Notes: generated by a model from the letters alone, not told the origin. A DNA stretch of 64,000 nt from Himantopus leucocephalus (GCA_003993805.1 RSEF01000001.1:64856093-64920092), one strand, 5' to 3'; numbered from the stretch's first letter, positions 13,326-26,778 are shown. Numbers and translations: made by a program.

Positions 13326-16300
13326 GTTATAATCATGTTGTGCTTTATTTCTATCTCTGGGCCCAGCCCACTAGCCTGCTTTCTCAGGACTTTCTCTGGG
13401 TCCAGAATCTGTTCCAGTTCTCACACTCACATATTACATTTTCTGATGCTTTTTGCCTCAGCATAGCTTCTTGCATTTGGAGCCAATTACGGAGGGCTCC
13501 TACACCTTCCACCATGAATGCAAAAACTGAATAGGCAAGCAGACAGGAACCAGGAGAGAAGACAGCTTGATAAAGGACAATTACTGAAATAATTTTTCAT
13601 TAGGCTTTTAAAACATACTTTCTAATTATAGCAGTGCACCGCTGGTGATACAACTCTTTGTCAACACGATATTCCTACGGAGCCAACATAACTTCTTAAA
13701 TGGCATTTGAAACTTGGCCAGGTGCTTTATGAAGAACGCAAAGCACCTGCCCCCTGACAGGCCTGCACAGGCTCCTGCTGGCACCACGAATATATTTGGC
13801 TTGCAGCTCGAACCTGCAAGCATGCTGGAGCAGCATCTCATGGACGTTTGTGAGGTTGCAGCTGGGAAGCAGACACCGGTGACGGTGCAAAGAGCGGGGT
13901 GCTCAGTCCAGCTCTGGGAGAGGGGATTGTCACCCTTGCTGGGGTGAGAAATGTGTGGGTACATGGTGTGAGCAAAAGGGATGTATTACACAAACCCACA
14001 CAGCTTTTCATGTGTCTCCATGTGATCAATAGTAATGATGCAAAAAAGTGAAGAAAAACATCTCCTACAAATGCTTGGTACAGTTTGGGTTGGTCGTCAC
14101 AGAGCTTGAGACAGACATAGCCAGCTGGACCCCTACAATGTTACAGATGAAGGTCTACCAATCCCCATTTTCTCTGCCTCTTTGGGGGTAATAGTCTAGG
14201 CAGTCAATGTCCTACCACTTCTACATCACATGCAAGGATTTGGCATCAAGCTATCTTACAGTCATGTCAGAAATCTTCCCCAGAGTGCAGTAAAACATTG
14301 ACTTTCTCTTCCATCATCAAAATAAATCAGTAAGTGTGCTGAAAATCTCAGCTTATTCTTCTCTTTGTATTAAGGGCTGCTACGTGAGATGGGCACGTAT
14401 GGTTAGAAAGCAAATGAGTGTCTTGCCACACAAAGGCAAATTACAGGCTTTATTTCTCCAGGTATCTGCTGTTCACACCATCAGGTTAAGTAATTCTCAA
14501 GTATTATAAGGGGTTCCTTGCCACATGGGAATAATCTGGGAAACTGGGATATGGTAGTATCTGGAATGGTGCTGGGGGGAGAAAAGGGGTGGATGCAAAC
14601 AGCAGCAAAACTTAGACTACAGCACTTAGACTAGCACTACAGATGGTTTAGAAGACTTCAGAAGTTTGAAGGAAAACTTTTTAACCCCCAGAAGCATAGA
14701 ACATTTGTGAAAGAAATTGAATTTTTGTAGCATTTTAAAATTACTTAGAAGCATTGATGCAAGAATTGCAGAGTTGTGTTTGAAGATAAGTTATTTGGAA
14801 ATACGAAATTCATTTTTGTCTTATTAACATGCTAAAAGTAATACAATTTGTGCTCCAAACAGAAAATCCATCTTATCATCATCAGTTAATTAATAATTAT
14901 GTATTTGGTGTATATTATGACCTTTTAGTGAACTGTTTCTTCCCTTTCGTGACCCATAACACTTTTTTCCACAACATATCTAGTTAACTCTATAGTAACA
15001 AAATATTCTGTTCACCTGCATTTTGAATAACCAGTCTATTGTTGCAGAACTGAAATACAGTAGAAAGAAAATGGCATAGAAATGAGAAAGAGTATGTGAC
15101 CATAAACAAGCCAGGAGCCCCATTAGCAACTGGGCAGGCTGCTGCAGTTTCCTCTGAGAACCTGTGAGTTGTCCGTCCCTTAGGCATCTTTTATCTGGAC
15201 GAGCCCTAATGCATATTGGCAGGCCCTACATATTAAATACATCCAGCTTCTTGATTTTATTCAGATCAGCACTCTTCAAAGCAACGCGTCTCTCAGCTGA
15301 AGGAAATCCCTGCTCTATTAATGGCGTGTCTGGTGCCGCTTTCATACTTATCACCATGAAATCAGGACTTGTACGGTTACTGCAGGAAACTTAGAGCATG
15401 TCTCAACAAACACACAACGTGAACGGCATCAGATCCAAGACTGGGAAGGAAAAGGACAGGGGCTTCAGAGCCCTGCTTGCTTCCTTCTTAAAATTTCATC
15501 TACTTAATATGCAGAGCATTTATCTCTACAAATTCTCTGGTTTGTCCTGCCTTCTCCTGCTTTTCTTTAATATAATCGTGATGAGCCACTTTGGCATGTG
15601 TGTAAGTATTAGCCTTAATGGAAGCATTAGCGTCGCTATTGCTCGGGGTGGGAATGACCACAATACTCTAGGGAAATAAAAAATGGAGACAGTATGCCAA
15701 CTCAACTGGCTTTCAGATGGAGATGGCGCTATAGTATTCAAGGATTAGCACAGGATTTCTTTGCCCCATATGGCCTGCTGGAGTTGAGCTGGGTCTGGCT
15801 TTGCTGATAAGAAAGTACAGATATTGAACGGAGACAGGCCAAAAAAGGCCTCCCTAAGCTCATTGACAAGGGGATATTACCACTGAGACAACACCATGGC
15901 TGTTAGGTGCCAACAGGATTTCCACAGTGAGAATGAAATGAGGGAATAATGTATTGTTTCCAAGAAGTAGCACATCATGATTTGTTCTTGAGGGTATTAA
16001 AGCCACGGAGTATTATCATAATATTCAGATTTATTTTTCACTAGAAAATTTTTCACTATTGTTCATGGCTTTAGTCATCTTCCTTTGAAATCTACTTGAA
16101 AGTTTAATGATCTTACAACAGCGTTTTGTCATGTCAGAGTCTTTTTTTCTTCTTCTTCTTTTCCTTGCCCACGATTATGAAATAACAGGCAAAAGAGGAA
16201 ACAGACTAACTCATTTTCTGTGCTGGATGTAGCTCTTGAGAAATGGTTCCATTTGCACTCCATTTCATATGCGCACAAATGTTATCTTCAGGACTAGATA

Positions 16301-19300
16301 AGGCAAACCCCTTACGGTGAAATTGCTATATAGAAAGCACTGACAGCTTTGCAAACTGAAAAAATAAATAAGATTTGCGAAGCCTGGACTTTTCCACTTA
16401 AATAGCCACCCAAGAAAGTAGAAAGGGTTTTTTTTTAAGGTCTACAGGAATGCAGCAATAAGACAAGAGAGTTGTTGCACATTTGTATGTATCAGTGACT
16501 TAATGAAGCATGTCGAACATTGTAATGTGATCCATTTCTGACAAAGAGACCTCCTGACATCTCTGAGCATCTCTCTAAACAGAGAAATTGAATGCACAAG
16601 ACACCGCCTTCTTGCAAAAATCCTTGAAGAGCACATTTCCAAAGGAGATCACTCTGCTGTGAAAGGTAATAAAGAATTTGGGAAGTGAAATTCTGGCGAG
16701 CAACTGTGTAACACAGACCAGGGAACTCGTGCTCTGGGTAGCATCATTGTCCTCACAGCGTGCTGCCTCTGCTCCCCTGCCTTGTCACCCCCACCAGCAG
16801 CAGGGTCCTGACTTCTTCCCTGCTTCAAAGAGATAGCACGGCTCTGCCCATGTCAGTCATAGCAGATACACAATTTCCAAAAGTGCCTTTGGCACTGGAA
16901 TGCACAAACCCCTCTGATTTTAGGTGGAATTTGCGCTGTAGCTTTACATGTTTTGGAAAATTTCTGCCAGTGTCTACATTAGAGCTGTATTGCCTTGCTG
17001 ATGCTTGGGAAAGCTCTCTGCAAACTGAGCATGGGCATGGAAACTCTCTGCTTTCTTCTGTTCTTTGGGATGGCATGCAGTCTTTCCAACCCTTACAGTT
17101 CTTGTATATGCTTCAGGTTTACAAAATGTGGGGGGCTTGGTTGGGGTATCATTTTCCTTTCTCTTTTTCTATCCCCTATTGTTTTCATTTCCTGATTTAT
17201 GGGATTTCAGCTGAAAAATACCAAGGAATGTTTGAACACGAGAGCCTCTTGAGTCCAAAACAGTGGCAAGAGATATAAAAAAACAACAAAAGTTCTGATT
17301 AATTTCAGAACTGATTGTTTTATTCTGCTTTCAATTCTTCCCAAGAAACACCAAGCTATGCCAAGCTTAGGAATGTTGAAGCCATTGAGTAAAACACTGA
17401 AAGCTTGACAACAATAAATAATCTCTTGCTTTCCTCTTTCTGAAAATATATGTGGAAAACCATCCAGCTGGATTTAGAGCTCTCTAACATGGCTGTCCCT
17501 CCACAGAAGTCCTCTCCCACATTGTGTCAATATGCCTGAAGGTGAAAAGGGACCTGTAGGAATATTTTAAAATGTGAATGTATGCTGAAGGCTATCCACA
17601 AAATGGATGTGAGGGGTATCAGTAAGTGGCCATTGCCAGGTGAGGAGCATCCCCTCATCTTTCCATCTACCATGGGGCAGAAGGAAGTGTGCCCTTATGG
17701 CGAGGTGGGAGGATAATCTCTCCACATTGGTTTTCCATCTTGCCTGCCCCTGGCATTGCTCCATTGAGGCTGTCAAGAGCAGGAATCAGACACAGGCTGG
17801 TATGGTCATACCAGTTCATTACCTGATGGCATAGATAACAAGCTTGGGGGAAATCTAAGCACAGTTAACAGATATCAGCCAATTGAGTTTGGTTCCCTCT
17901 GGATGCTACCACACATTAGAAAGTAACCCAGCAAGAGGTTTAAGTGAACATTTTGTTCTTGTTTTCTAACACATATCAACAGGTTTTCTGAGATAACTTG
18001 CACCTCTGTGGAGTATATGCTTGAGAAAAAGCAGGTAGGTGCCTGGCTGCTGTCAATGTGCTGAGGGAGCAGATTGCTTACCCTCCCTTGCCCTTCCGAA
18101 AATATCAGCCAGGAAGTTTAACTGCGTGTTAGTAAGGGGCTGACAGTGCCAGCCTCTTTGCTGTTGTTTTCAAGGTCAGCTCTAATTGACCTTGCTCTTG
18201 CTTCATTTAGTTGCTCACATCGTTTCCTTTTGATTCCGTGACTGTGCTCTCATTGTTGGAATTTCTGCGTGTTCCCACGTTGTCTTTGGTTAAGCCGATT
18301 CCCGCTTACTTCCTCCCTTTCTGCTTGTGCCTTCTCCTCCTCTCCCCCTCTCTCCTGCCTGCTCCCTTTCCTTGGGACTCGCTCATTCTCCTATGCCTTG
18401 TTTATTATTTCCCCATCCTGAAATATAGCCCAGATCCCTGACCTGCAGCTCCACGGCCCAGATGCCCGCTGTTTTCTCAGCTAGCTTTTGGGAGCAGCTG
18501 TTTCACGCAGGAGCAGGTTACTCCTGCGTGGTGGGAGGCAGCTGCTGTATTGCAGCTTGAGGAACTCAACAGGAGCTGCTGCCTCGCCTGAAAGCAGCCC
18601 ATGGCTGTGTTTCAGCTGTGCAGAGGGCTACAGGCCTTTCCGTGGGCAGGCTTGTGCTCGGCACACCATTAAGCAGGTGACGTGTCTCCGTGTGAGCCAC
18701 AAAAAACCACTCGTGTGTACAGAGGCAAGTACAGCTTGATGGTGTACAGCCAGCGGCCATCCTACCTGTGGCTCTGGAGTGACAAAATACAACTTAACAG
18801 ATTTGTCTTGCTTCTGAAGGAGGTGTTGGCTCCTGGCTTTGTTGAAGTTACAGCCCCGCTTGCTTGCTAGGGTAGGATCTGTACGTACACCGGGTGGGTG
18901 CCGAGCTGCATGCTGTGAGAGCTGCACAGAGCCAGAGCTGGCCTGACATGCTGAGCCCTCAGGATCTCCATGAAGAGATTCAAGCAGTAGGAAAATGAGG
19001 TCCTAACCTACTCAACCTGTGCCTGTATGAAAATGCCTACTGCTGGAAGTTAAATAACGGCAAAGTAAGCATGATGCGGAAGCGGACCATGAGGTTTTCC
19101 AGTAAGCAAAGGAAACTGCTGGCAGTTTACACTGCTGCCATCGCAGAGATCTCTGTGGTGGCACTAATGATAATTGATAAATCGATCCAGCAAAGCCACC
19201 AATAGCTACATTTAAAAAAAAAGAGAAAGTCTGTTTTAATTACATTAGCCAGCTCATTAGAAAAATGTATGTGATTAGAGGACAGTCTGTGCCATCGCTT

Positions 19301-21921
19301 TGACAGACCCGAAGTCAAAGTTCCTGGTGGGCTCACCATCCCCCATCCCAGAGCGGAGCTTGGTGTTACTCTCTGCTGCAACAGCGTCATCCTGTTTGAA
19401 TTTAGCCTCCGTGTGCTTTGCTGGAGGGAGATTTCCCTGTGACATCAGTTGCTTAGGTTTTCTCTCCTTCCTTCCCGAGCCAACGGCGTGCAGCCCAGTC
19501 TTTGCAGCAAGCAGAGGCAGTGCCAGCCGGCAGAGGGAAAGGCCAGCCTCAGTGCAGCGTCCCAAAATCTCTGGACAAGAGAGTTTTGCCAGCTCCCAGT
19601 GTCTCTTGGGCAACACCTTCCACTACCAAACCCCTGATGGAAAAAATGATGGGGCGCTGTAAATGCTGCTGTTTAAAAGCGTCCAGGAAACAAGTGGTCA
19701 TGGCCTTGCAATAGGTATGATAAATTGTTTATTGTAAATAGTACCCTGAAGGGCACAATTTGGGAAGCCCTGTCATGGAGGAAACCTGTGTGCTTTCCAG
19801 GCACATCGTGGGATACTCTGGCCCTTCCTAGCCCTGGGACACCCAACACCACGTGCCTCCGTGCCGTTCTTCCACAGCGCAGGGCAGAGCAGAGACATTT
19901 GCCCATTGCTTTTGCCCATCACTTTACTTGCTGATGCTTTGCAAGGAGCCCACGTTCTTTTGGAGAGTGCAAATCTCGCAGAGGAGGAAGCAGCCATGCA
20001 AGTGCCTGGCAGTGGGCAAGGAACGCTTTCAAGAGTGTGCAAGTCCTGCTGGACCCTGTCCCAAGGATACTGGCTTGTGAAAAGAGCCTTGTCCAGCCGG
20101 CATGGCTGGGGCCAGGTTCCCTCCCGTGGCTGAGAGCTGCCACAGCAGGAGCCAGCAGCTCTCTGCGATGCTGTGCAAAGCAGGCAAGGGGCAGGCATCT
20201 CATCCCAAAACCGCTTCTCCTGAGACTGGTATCAAAATTGCGTCCCACCTCTTGCCAGTTATCGCCAAGTTCCTCCAAGAGAGCATGCCTAATTTCTGTA
20301 CACAGTAACGGGATACTCATTTGGAGCCCTTCTGACAGTAAACAGATCTCTGGGATTCTCCTCTTAACCAGGACTGGACCTAGTCTTGAGCGGACTGTCA
20401 TTAAAGTGAGGGCATTTTTCTTATTTGTGTTATGCAAGATAGGAAACACAGGTTCCTGAGCAGAGGACAGTGCAGCGCATTTTGACGTGGCCATTTTGAC
20501 CCAAAGTCTTTGTAGGCTCTACCACTCTGACTGGTCATCCCAGACAGGTAACTGTGGACGGCTCTGTGCTGGCACTCACGGTTACTGCGGCAGGACATGA
20601 GTAGCCCAGCTGCTGTGTGGGTACATATATGAGGTGAATAGCTAGCTCATAATTCATGCATACTATATGTCACCTGCTTTTTGGAACAACTGCTGCATAA
20701 ACAGCTGGTGATACTGAAGAACTCACCATAAACAGTCAGTGCTACCAAAGCGCTCACCGATGCATGCGTTCGCTGATGTTGTGCAGTCACTAGGCGCACC
20801 AGGACCGGGTGGGAAGTCGGCACAATGCCTCGAGATATGTTATTGACTGTAAATGTTGCTGGAAGTCATTAAAGATTTCCTGAGCTATTCCCTGGGAAAA
20901 GACTACCTCCATGCTCCAGCAAAGTCAGAGGACTTGTACCGCCAGGGCTGAGAAATCAAAAGAAAAATTGCTCTAATAAACCAGTGTCAGCAGCTTCAGC
21001 AGGAGCCCTCTGCTCCAGACGGATCCTGTGCCCATGAGGTCGGGGTGGTGATGGGTGACAAGATTTAGGGGACATGTGCCAAGGCGCTCTTTGTAGCTCG
21101 CTCACTCCAGGCAGACTTGTCTGAGCCTCCCTAAGGCTCTGGGGTGTAAGAGAGGTACGGGCATAGAGAGGTCTGAATCCTTTGTCTCTAAAGCTCTGTA
21201 AATCCCTATAGGTGACAATAAATGACAGCTTATTTTAGGAAAGCTGTTTGGTTGCTCCATGAGCTCTCAGCCACAGTTTCAGGAGGGAGATGCACAGACA
21301 CCGAGGTCTCTTGGACCAGCTGGAAAAGGACAGCTTCTTTCCATCAGGAAGCAATCAGAGACTGGGACAAGAGCGTGAGCAGTGAGGGAGCCCAAACCAG
21401 GCAGGTGAAGGCAAGGAGCTCCAGCATTTGTAGGGGGCTTATTCAGAAAGACTTGAAGGGTGTAGGGGCATAATTTAATGATGATACCAGGAATTCATGT
21501 GACTCATCTCACTTGATGTATGGAATAACTCTCACTTTTGTTGCTGTGGATATGTCTGTCTCGAAAAACATTTACGTTTTACCAGCAGTATGTTTGGGGT
21601 TTTTTTCCTAAATCTCACCAACCAGCCTCTGGTCAAGACTCAAAGGCTGTCTCAGCAGATAAAAGGTCTTGGGAAATTCCTGTGGAAATCTCATTTCTGG
21701 GCTGTTCCTATAGGTCAATTTTTTTTTAAAAGTAACTAGTAACTCTGACATTATTTAGTTGCCGAAAAACTTAGTGTTCTGGATAAAAACAAAGTCATCA
21801 TACAACGGTCAAGGGAGAAGAGCCAGATAGTTATATTTCACAGTGTTCATTTTCTCGCTGGAAAAGATGAGCAGAGTGAGAGACCTTTCTTCTTAAAACA
21901 AAACAAAACCCCCAACGACAG

Positions 21922-21936
21922 AAAAAAAAAAAAAAA
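21922..21936 (+). repeat. Poly(A) tract
   Basis: An uninterrupted A run follows an A-rich AAACAAAACAAAAC stretch. No transposon is recognised attached to it. Confidence 0.9.
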
Positions 21937-22636
21937 GTATGTGAAGATTAGACAGCCAAACTTCTAGTTTTGAGTCCCTGCAAAAATCCTACAAATTAAC
22001 TTGGAAAATCAGGTAGCCTGCTATGTTTAGCAACCACCAGTACGCACCTCACAGTCTAATTTTCAGTGCAGAGACCAGCAGGGACAGAAATGAGTAGTTT
22101 GAAGCTGCCACCGTACTTGATCAATATGTGTATGGATTTTTTTCTACTATTTATTTTCTGCATGCTGTTTGAATGTAGGACATCTGTTCCATAAATTCAG
22201 AGCCTTGCTTACAAGCCTGCCAAAGATGATACAACTTTTTATCCTATTGGATCATTTGCTAGTTATTCTGTAACAAGCATGTGTTATTTCTAACATACAA
22301 AATACCAGAAATAAGCTGTCTCTCTTTTGAAAATTAACATCTACAGTCAGAATAATTTTTCTGTCTCCACAGTGAACACTTATAGAATTGTTAGCCCCTA
22401 AGCTAGTGCAAGCTGGTCTGCCCTGACTGGAAAATGTTTTGGGATAAGAGAGAGAGCCATGAAACATACTTTGTACTATCTGTTTGGCTTTACCAGCGTA
22501 GCATACTGCATAGAAACCAGTAGTCCATTTTCCTCTCATTATTTAAGGTACACGTTTAAAAGGCCAAAAGATTTTTTTCTCATCTCAGACTCACAGTATG
22601 TATCTCACATATATGTCTTTGACTCTCTTCCCACAG

Positions 22637-22752
22637 GAGAGAAAGAAAATATAACTGAAAAACTACACGCACACAGAAACATTGCCCGGGACCGGTGACA
22701 CCGTTGTTCAGCCTCACTCTTGCTGAGAAGGTTTCCACACAACACTGCAACA
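22637..22752 (+). other. SYN3: SYN3 5'UTR part of first coding exon, with upstream 3' splice site
   Basis: A pyrimidine-rich tract ends in CTCTTCCCACAG at 22636, a good vertebrate acceptor, and is followed by 116 bases up to the start codon. This leader contains no ATG. It has an in-frame TGA at 22696-22698, which rules out an N-terminal extension through this exon. The inference is that the first coding exon is internal, with one or more non-coding exons further left. The alternative is that transcription starts close by and the acceptor is fortuitous; I see no TATA box or CpG island immediately upstream to favour that. Confidence 0.6.
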
Positions 22753-23069
22753 ATGAATTTCCTCCGGAGGCGTCTCTCAGACAGTAGTTTCGTGGCAAAT
22801 TTGCCCAATGGCTATATGATGGACTTGCAGCGCCCTGACAACTCCACGAGCTCCCCGGTTTCCCCTGCCACAGAGAGAAAGCATCCTCAGCCGCCGCAGC
22901 CCTCACACTCTTCCTCTACTGGCACCAGCATCTTCAGCTCCATCTCCAGTGCCATGAAGCAAACCACACAAGCGGCTGCAGGACTAATCGATCACTCAGC
23001 CAGCCCAACACCACCTGTGGCCCAGAAACCCAAGATCCTCCTGGTGATCGACGATGCACACACAGACTG
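22753..23069 (+). CDS. SYN3: Synapsin III, coding exon 1 (domains A, B and start of C)
   Basis: Synapsins are neuronal phosphoproteins on the cytosolic face of synaptic vesicles that tether vesicles and regulate transmitter release. This exon encodes residues 1-105 plus two bases of Trp106. Domain A starts [13 protein letters not shown] and continues through ANLPNGYM. Ser9 sits in RRLS, the PKA/CaMKI site that controls membrane binding in the family. Residues about 29-92 are a Ser/Pro-rich linker (domain B) with [23 protein letters not shown] (94-106) opens domain C. The linker text DLQRPD, STSSP and HPQP matches SYN3 as I recall it better than SYN1 or SYN2. The ATG has A at -3, and an in-frame TGA lies upstream at 22696. 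The exon ends ACTG|GTAAGT, a strong donor in phase 2. The Trp codon is completed by the first base of the next exon. I see no frameshift or premature stop. Confidence 0.95.
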
Positions 23070-24747
23070 GTAAGTCATCACGGTCCTCCCTGATGAATTC
23101 AGCTCTACAAAGTTTGGGGGATGAGAGGGATCTGGGAAGCATGGGACATCTGCAGGGGGCTACACAGATACTTTCACACCTAGGCCACCAACTCTGGCTC
23201 CAGGTCGGTGTCTGAACCATGGCTGGCGTAAACAGCAGAGTAGGCTTTTCTCATATCTTTCTTGCAAAAAATTTTCACTTTGTACTCATTGGCAAACTTC
23301 TTCGTAGCCTCAGTATATGAGCACACCTAAGGCATTCTTGGCTCAGCCGGCTTAGCTGAGCTGTCACATCTAGCAATGGTCCTAAGAGGTCACAGCTGAA
23401 GGTGTGTTTGTGATGTGGTTCAGGACCTGTTTATGCTGGCTTTAAAAATGAAAAGGGACTCAATCTCTCCAGCTCTCAGTCTCTCTTGAGCTTTTGTCTG
23501 TGTGCAACTTTGTACATAAATGACAAAAAGATAACCCAAGCTTACTACTACTGATAGTAATGACTGGAGTTCATTCGCTGGTCAAGGGCCCTTCACCTGC
23601 TAAGCATAGCAGCTATTGGCAAAAGGTTCTCAGGCTCAGCTAAGCCTCAAATTTGTGTTGTTCATGCAAGTCTCTGTTTACAAACAGAAGTTTGGAAGTT
23701 TGTTTCCTGTGATGTTGGGCAACAGAGAACACTCTACAAAGGGCAGGACAACTGAAGTCTTCTGAAATATTAGAGAAATGACTTACTGCTTGCTGTGTGC
23801 TCCCTTTCGAAGTCAGCTGGTTTAGAATGCTTTAGGCAAGCTGACCAAGAGACTTATCTGGGGGAAAATCCAGAGCATGTGTGCAGGAGATGCTCATTGT
23901 TTTGTCTGCCAGCTTGTCACAACGCAGGAAAAAGGAAAGGGTAGCACAGGCAAGGGGACCATACTGAAGACTTCAAAATCAAAGAAGCTGGGTTACCAGG
24001 CCTTGGCCAAGGGAAATTATTTTATTGTTCTTTTCATCCCAAGCCACTCTTCAGTAAAGTTGTCATCTCTGCTTTCCCATGACAGAGGGAACAAGGTGGA
24101 ACCTGCCTCCCTAGGTGTATCTTCACAAAGCAAGAGCTTAGCTCCTAGATGAAAAGGGGCAATGACTGAGTACAACTAGGGCAGGCTTCTTGAGCCGACT
24201 TGAAGTAGAGAGGGAAAACAGTGGGATTTTTCTCAAAGTAAAAACAAGTTTTTAACTGAGTTGGAAAGTCCCGGATAAGGAGGTTGTTGTATCAAATGTT
24301 TCACTGGCCTATTGTCTTTTATCACAGTAGCAGCCTCTTAATGCCAGATAGTTCAGTTGGCAGCACCTATCTGGCTCAACCCCGATCGATCCTTCCTGGG
24401 TGCACTCGCAAGTCTCCCAGCAGGCTGATGCTCACCAACCTCCATCTCTGCTTCGCGTTTTTGCAGTTCCTTGAAGATGCTGCCAGGTGGCAGTCCCTTA
24501 ACATAGCATCCTCCAGCTGGGGATAGGAGAGCCTCTAATGCACAGCTCTAGCATCTGGGGCTTAGCCGGCACTGTTTAGTCCAAACACTGTAATCAGAGA
24601 GCAAAGCCCTAGCTCAAAGGCCAATCTAGTTTTTCCTTGAGATTAATGGTGCTGAAGGTAGCCTGGGCAGGGGAAAGGACGAGGAGGGGTTGGACTCTGT
24701 TGCAGTGTGCTCATGCTTTAAAATACACACTGCATTCAAATCCCTGC

Positions 24748-24837
24748 CTTTATATCTCCCAGCTGCTGTTCTGTCATGCAGACTTCGTGGTCTGTGAGTT
24801 AAGCTTGCCCAAGGAGCAGCAGCTGGGAGATATAAAG
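24748..24837. repeat. Perfect 21-bp inverted repeat (hairpin or cruciform)
   Basis: The left arm (24748-24768) and right arm (24817-24837) are exact reverse complements over 21 bases; their core is TATATCTCCCAGCTGCTG. In RNA the stem could extend four more pairs inward (two are G-U), giving about 25 bp. The 48-base spacer holds a second small hairpin, CAGAC at 24779-24783 with GTCTG at 24790-24794. No target-site duplication is evident. It could be a MITE-like remnant, an inverted duplication or a small-RNA precursor; the sequence alone does not decide. Confidence 0.9.
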
Positions 24838-26641
24838 AGGAGGTATGGCTACCCGTGCTGTCTTCACTCCTCCACTCGTGTGTAAGAACTCCGCGCATCC
24901 TGCTGTCTTGGCTGTCCCTCTGCTGTCTATAACTTAACAGTTTCTACACATGATGGGGGACACCTTTCATTTCTCCCAGCTCTCTGCCTCTATCCACAAG
25001 ATTATAGATATCAAATAATGCTTCTTGCAAAGGCTCCCTGCCTTCAGTCTCTCTAAGGTTGTGAGGGCACTGACCAATATTAGTGTATGCATTCATGACC
25101 ATATCCTAACATATGTATGGCATCAAAACCAAGGAAACAACATTGCTAACCCTTATCTGCCACAGTTTTCCATGGCTCTTTGTAGCATGGACAGAAACGC
25201 ATGCCTAGAAACTTCCCCAGCCTAAAGGTAGCATGTGGTCCTTTCTGAGAGAGCGTACCAATGCAACCACTCCAGTAGGCCAGAAGGGCTACTTCGCAGC
25301 TGTTTTTCGTGTCTCCAGGAAACTCAGTGAGCCCTTGAGAGCAGCACTAGAGAGCAGTGGCTCCATGGCTCCGTGGATGTTTATTCTTGGTAAGGTACTT
25401 CTGAGCAGTGCCCATCATCTTCTTGGTCTCAGCCAGGGTGTTACGTGAGCTCAAGCTGACCAGCCTGAGGCAGCAATGTTTGCCTTGTGAGAGCACAGCT
25501 GAAGAAGCTGGTTATCAAGGGATTCTGGCTGTCCACTCTGCGTCATGTACAGAAATATTGCCAGACTTTGGAGGGTGAACAACAACCTATCGTTACCTCC
25601 GTGCTGGTGATTTTGGGTTTGGAAGAAGCATCATGTTTGCAATGCATTTCACCTCTGCCTGCTCTGGTTCTTGCTACATGTGAAACCTTTGAGTATGGTT
25701 TTCAAGAAATCCTTTCCTTCTCCTTTTGATATAGTTAACTCTACTAGAAAAGATCCCCAAGAAATAACTACTGAAGCACTACCTTTATTTTAAGGGCGGC
25801 GGGCTTCCACAATGCCTCCTCCCCCACAGCAAGTTACATGGGGTTTACAACAAGGACTAGCTTGTTCACTGACAGGAAGGGTGAGAGACAGTGGAATCTG
25901 CCATTTGATTTCTCTTCCCTAAATGAAAACACTTTCTCATAATTGGAGACTGTAGCAATATTGCCAAGCCAGACATTAATTTATCATCACTGTTTGTATT
26001 ACAGCAGAGGCAAAGAGCTGCAATTGTGGATTAGGGCAAGGTGTTGCACAAGTGCATGATGAAATGCTTTAACAACCCAAATAGGCAAGTGCATGTTGAA
26101 TGCACTTTAAAGTGACAAATAGCAATCCTTTCTATTTTTAAGGAGCTACTGTGTCTCTGATGGTACAGTATAGCATTCAGCTTCTTTCAGAGGTCTGGAG
26201 GAAGTGAGGAGCATCCTTGGGAATCCATGGCCTGTCTTCCTCCATAAAATCCTTACCACTCTTGACATGCAATATGGTCTGGTTTATTCCAAAGTACTAT
26301 AAAAATAATGTCAGTCCCACAGAATATGATCAGCTGCTTTCTGCATTAGCAGCAGTAAAAAAAAAGGTACGTTCTATTAAAAGCAAGGGAACTCACCCAG
26401 CTTTCTGTTAAAGTGGCAGTTTTGACAATTTTTCCATCCTTCTCCAAGACCCAGCTCTAGCGCATTGCAAGGAAGCACACAGTGAATCTGCCACATGCAG
26501 TATGTGCATGAGAGGAAAACACGATCTGTACAGCTCCCTCATGCTCTTGGCTTTGACAGGCAGCCCTCAGAGGCACCCACAGCAGTGAATGTACGCGTGC
26601 ATTGGCGCACTAGGGAAAAACTCTGCTTCTCTTCAGTCATT

Positions 26642-26778
26642 AATAGAATCATTGAATCGTTTGCATTGGGAGGGACCTTTAAGATCATCGAGTCCAACCA
26701 TTAACCTAATGCTGCCAAAACCAGCACTAAACCATGTCCCTAAGCACCACGTCTACCCATCTTTTAAATACCTCATGG
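26642..26778 (-). mobile_element. CR1 (CR1-Y type) 3' fragment
   Basis: Read on the + strand it starts TAGAATCATTGAATCG, the reverse complement of the CR1 3' terminus. It then runs GGGAGGGACCTTTAAGATCA, GAGTCCAACC, CCATGTCCCTAAGCACCACG and CTTTTAAATACCTC, the familiar avian CR1-Y 3'UTR text. It is 5'-truncated, as is typical of CR1 insertions. No coding remains. Confidence 0.9.

Larger units (their letters stand above)
1..22636. other. Upstream non-coding region of SYN3 (5'UTR intron or intergenic)
   Basis: No coding exon with recognisable protein similarity was found here on either strand. Open frames up to 191 codons occur (for example 19919-20494 on the minus strand), but they overlap others in several frames and match nothing I recognise. 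Notable contents are the CpG-dense patch at 4195-4506, a G-run cluster at 4752-4774, possible MIR-like relics near 11.0, 11.8 and 13.3 kb, and assorted homopolymers. A single N lies at 5023. In mammals LARGE1 lies upstream of SYN3, but I see none of its exons. Confidence 0.7.

Noticed and set aside
16760..17278. 172-codon open frame, plus strand
   Set aside because: No protein family is recognised, composition looks like translated intron, and shorter overlapping frames exist. No splice or promoter signals support it.
19919..20494. Longest open frame in the window (191 codons, minus strand)
   Set aside because: It lies in a relatively GC-rich stretch with overlapping long frames on both strands. 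It has no recognisable domain or family text. A rough chance estimate allows about one frame this long in 64 kb.
1..22636. Exons of LARGE1, the mammalian upstream neighbour of SYN3
   Set aside because: I looked for glycosyltransferase-like text in the open frames and saw none.
22720..22752. Eleven-codon extension upstream of the SYN3 ATG
   Set aside because: It would need a TTG start. The ATG at 22753 matches the conserved synapsin N-terminus and an in-frame TGA lies at 22696.
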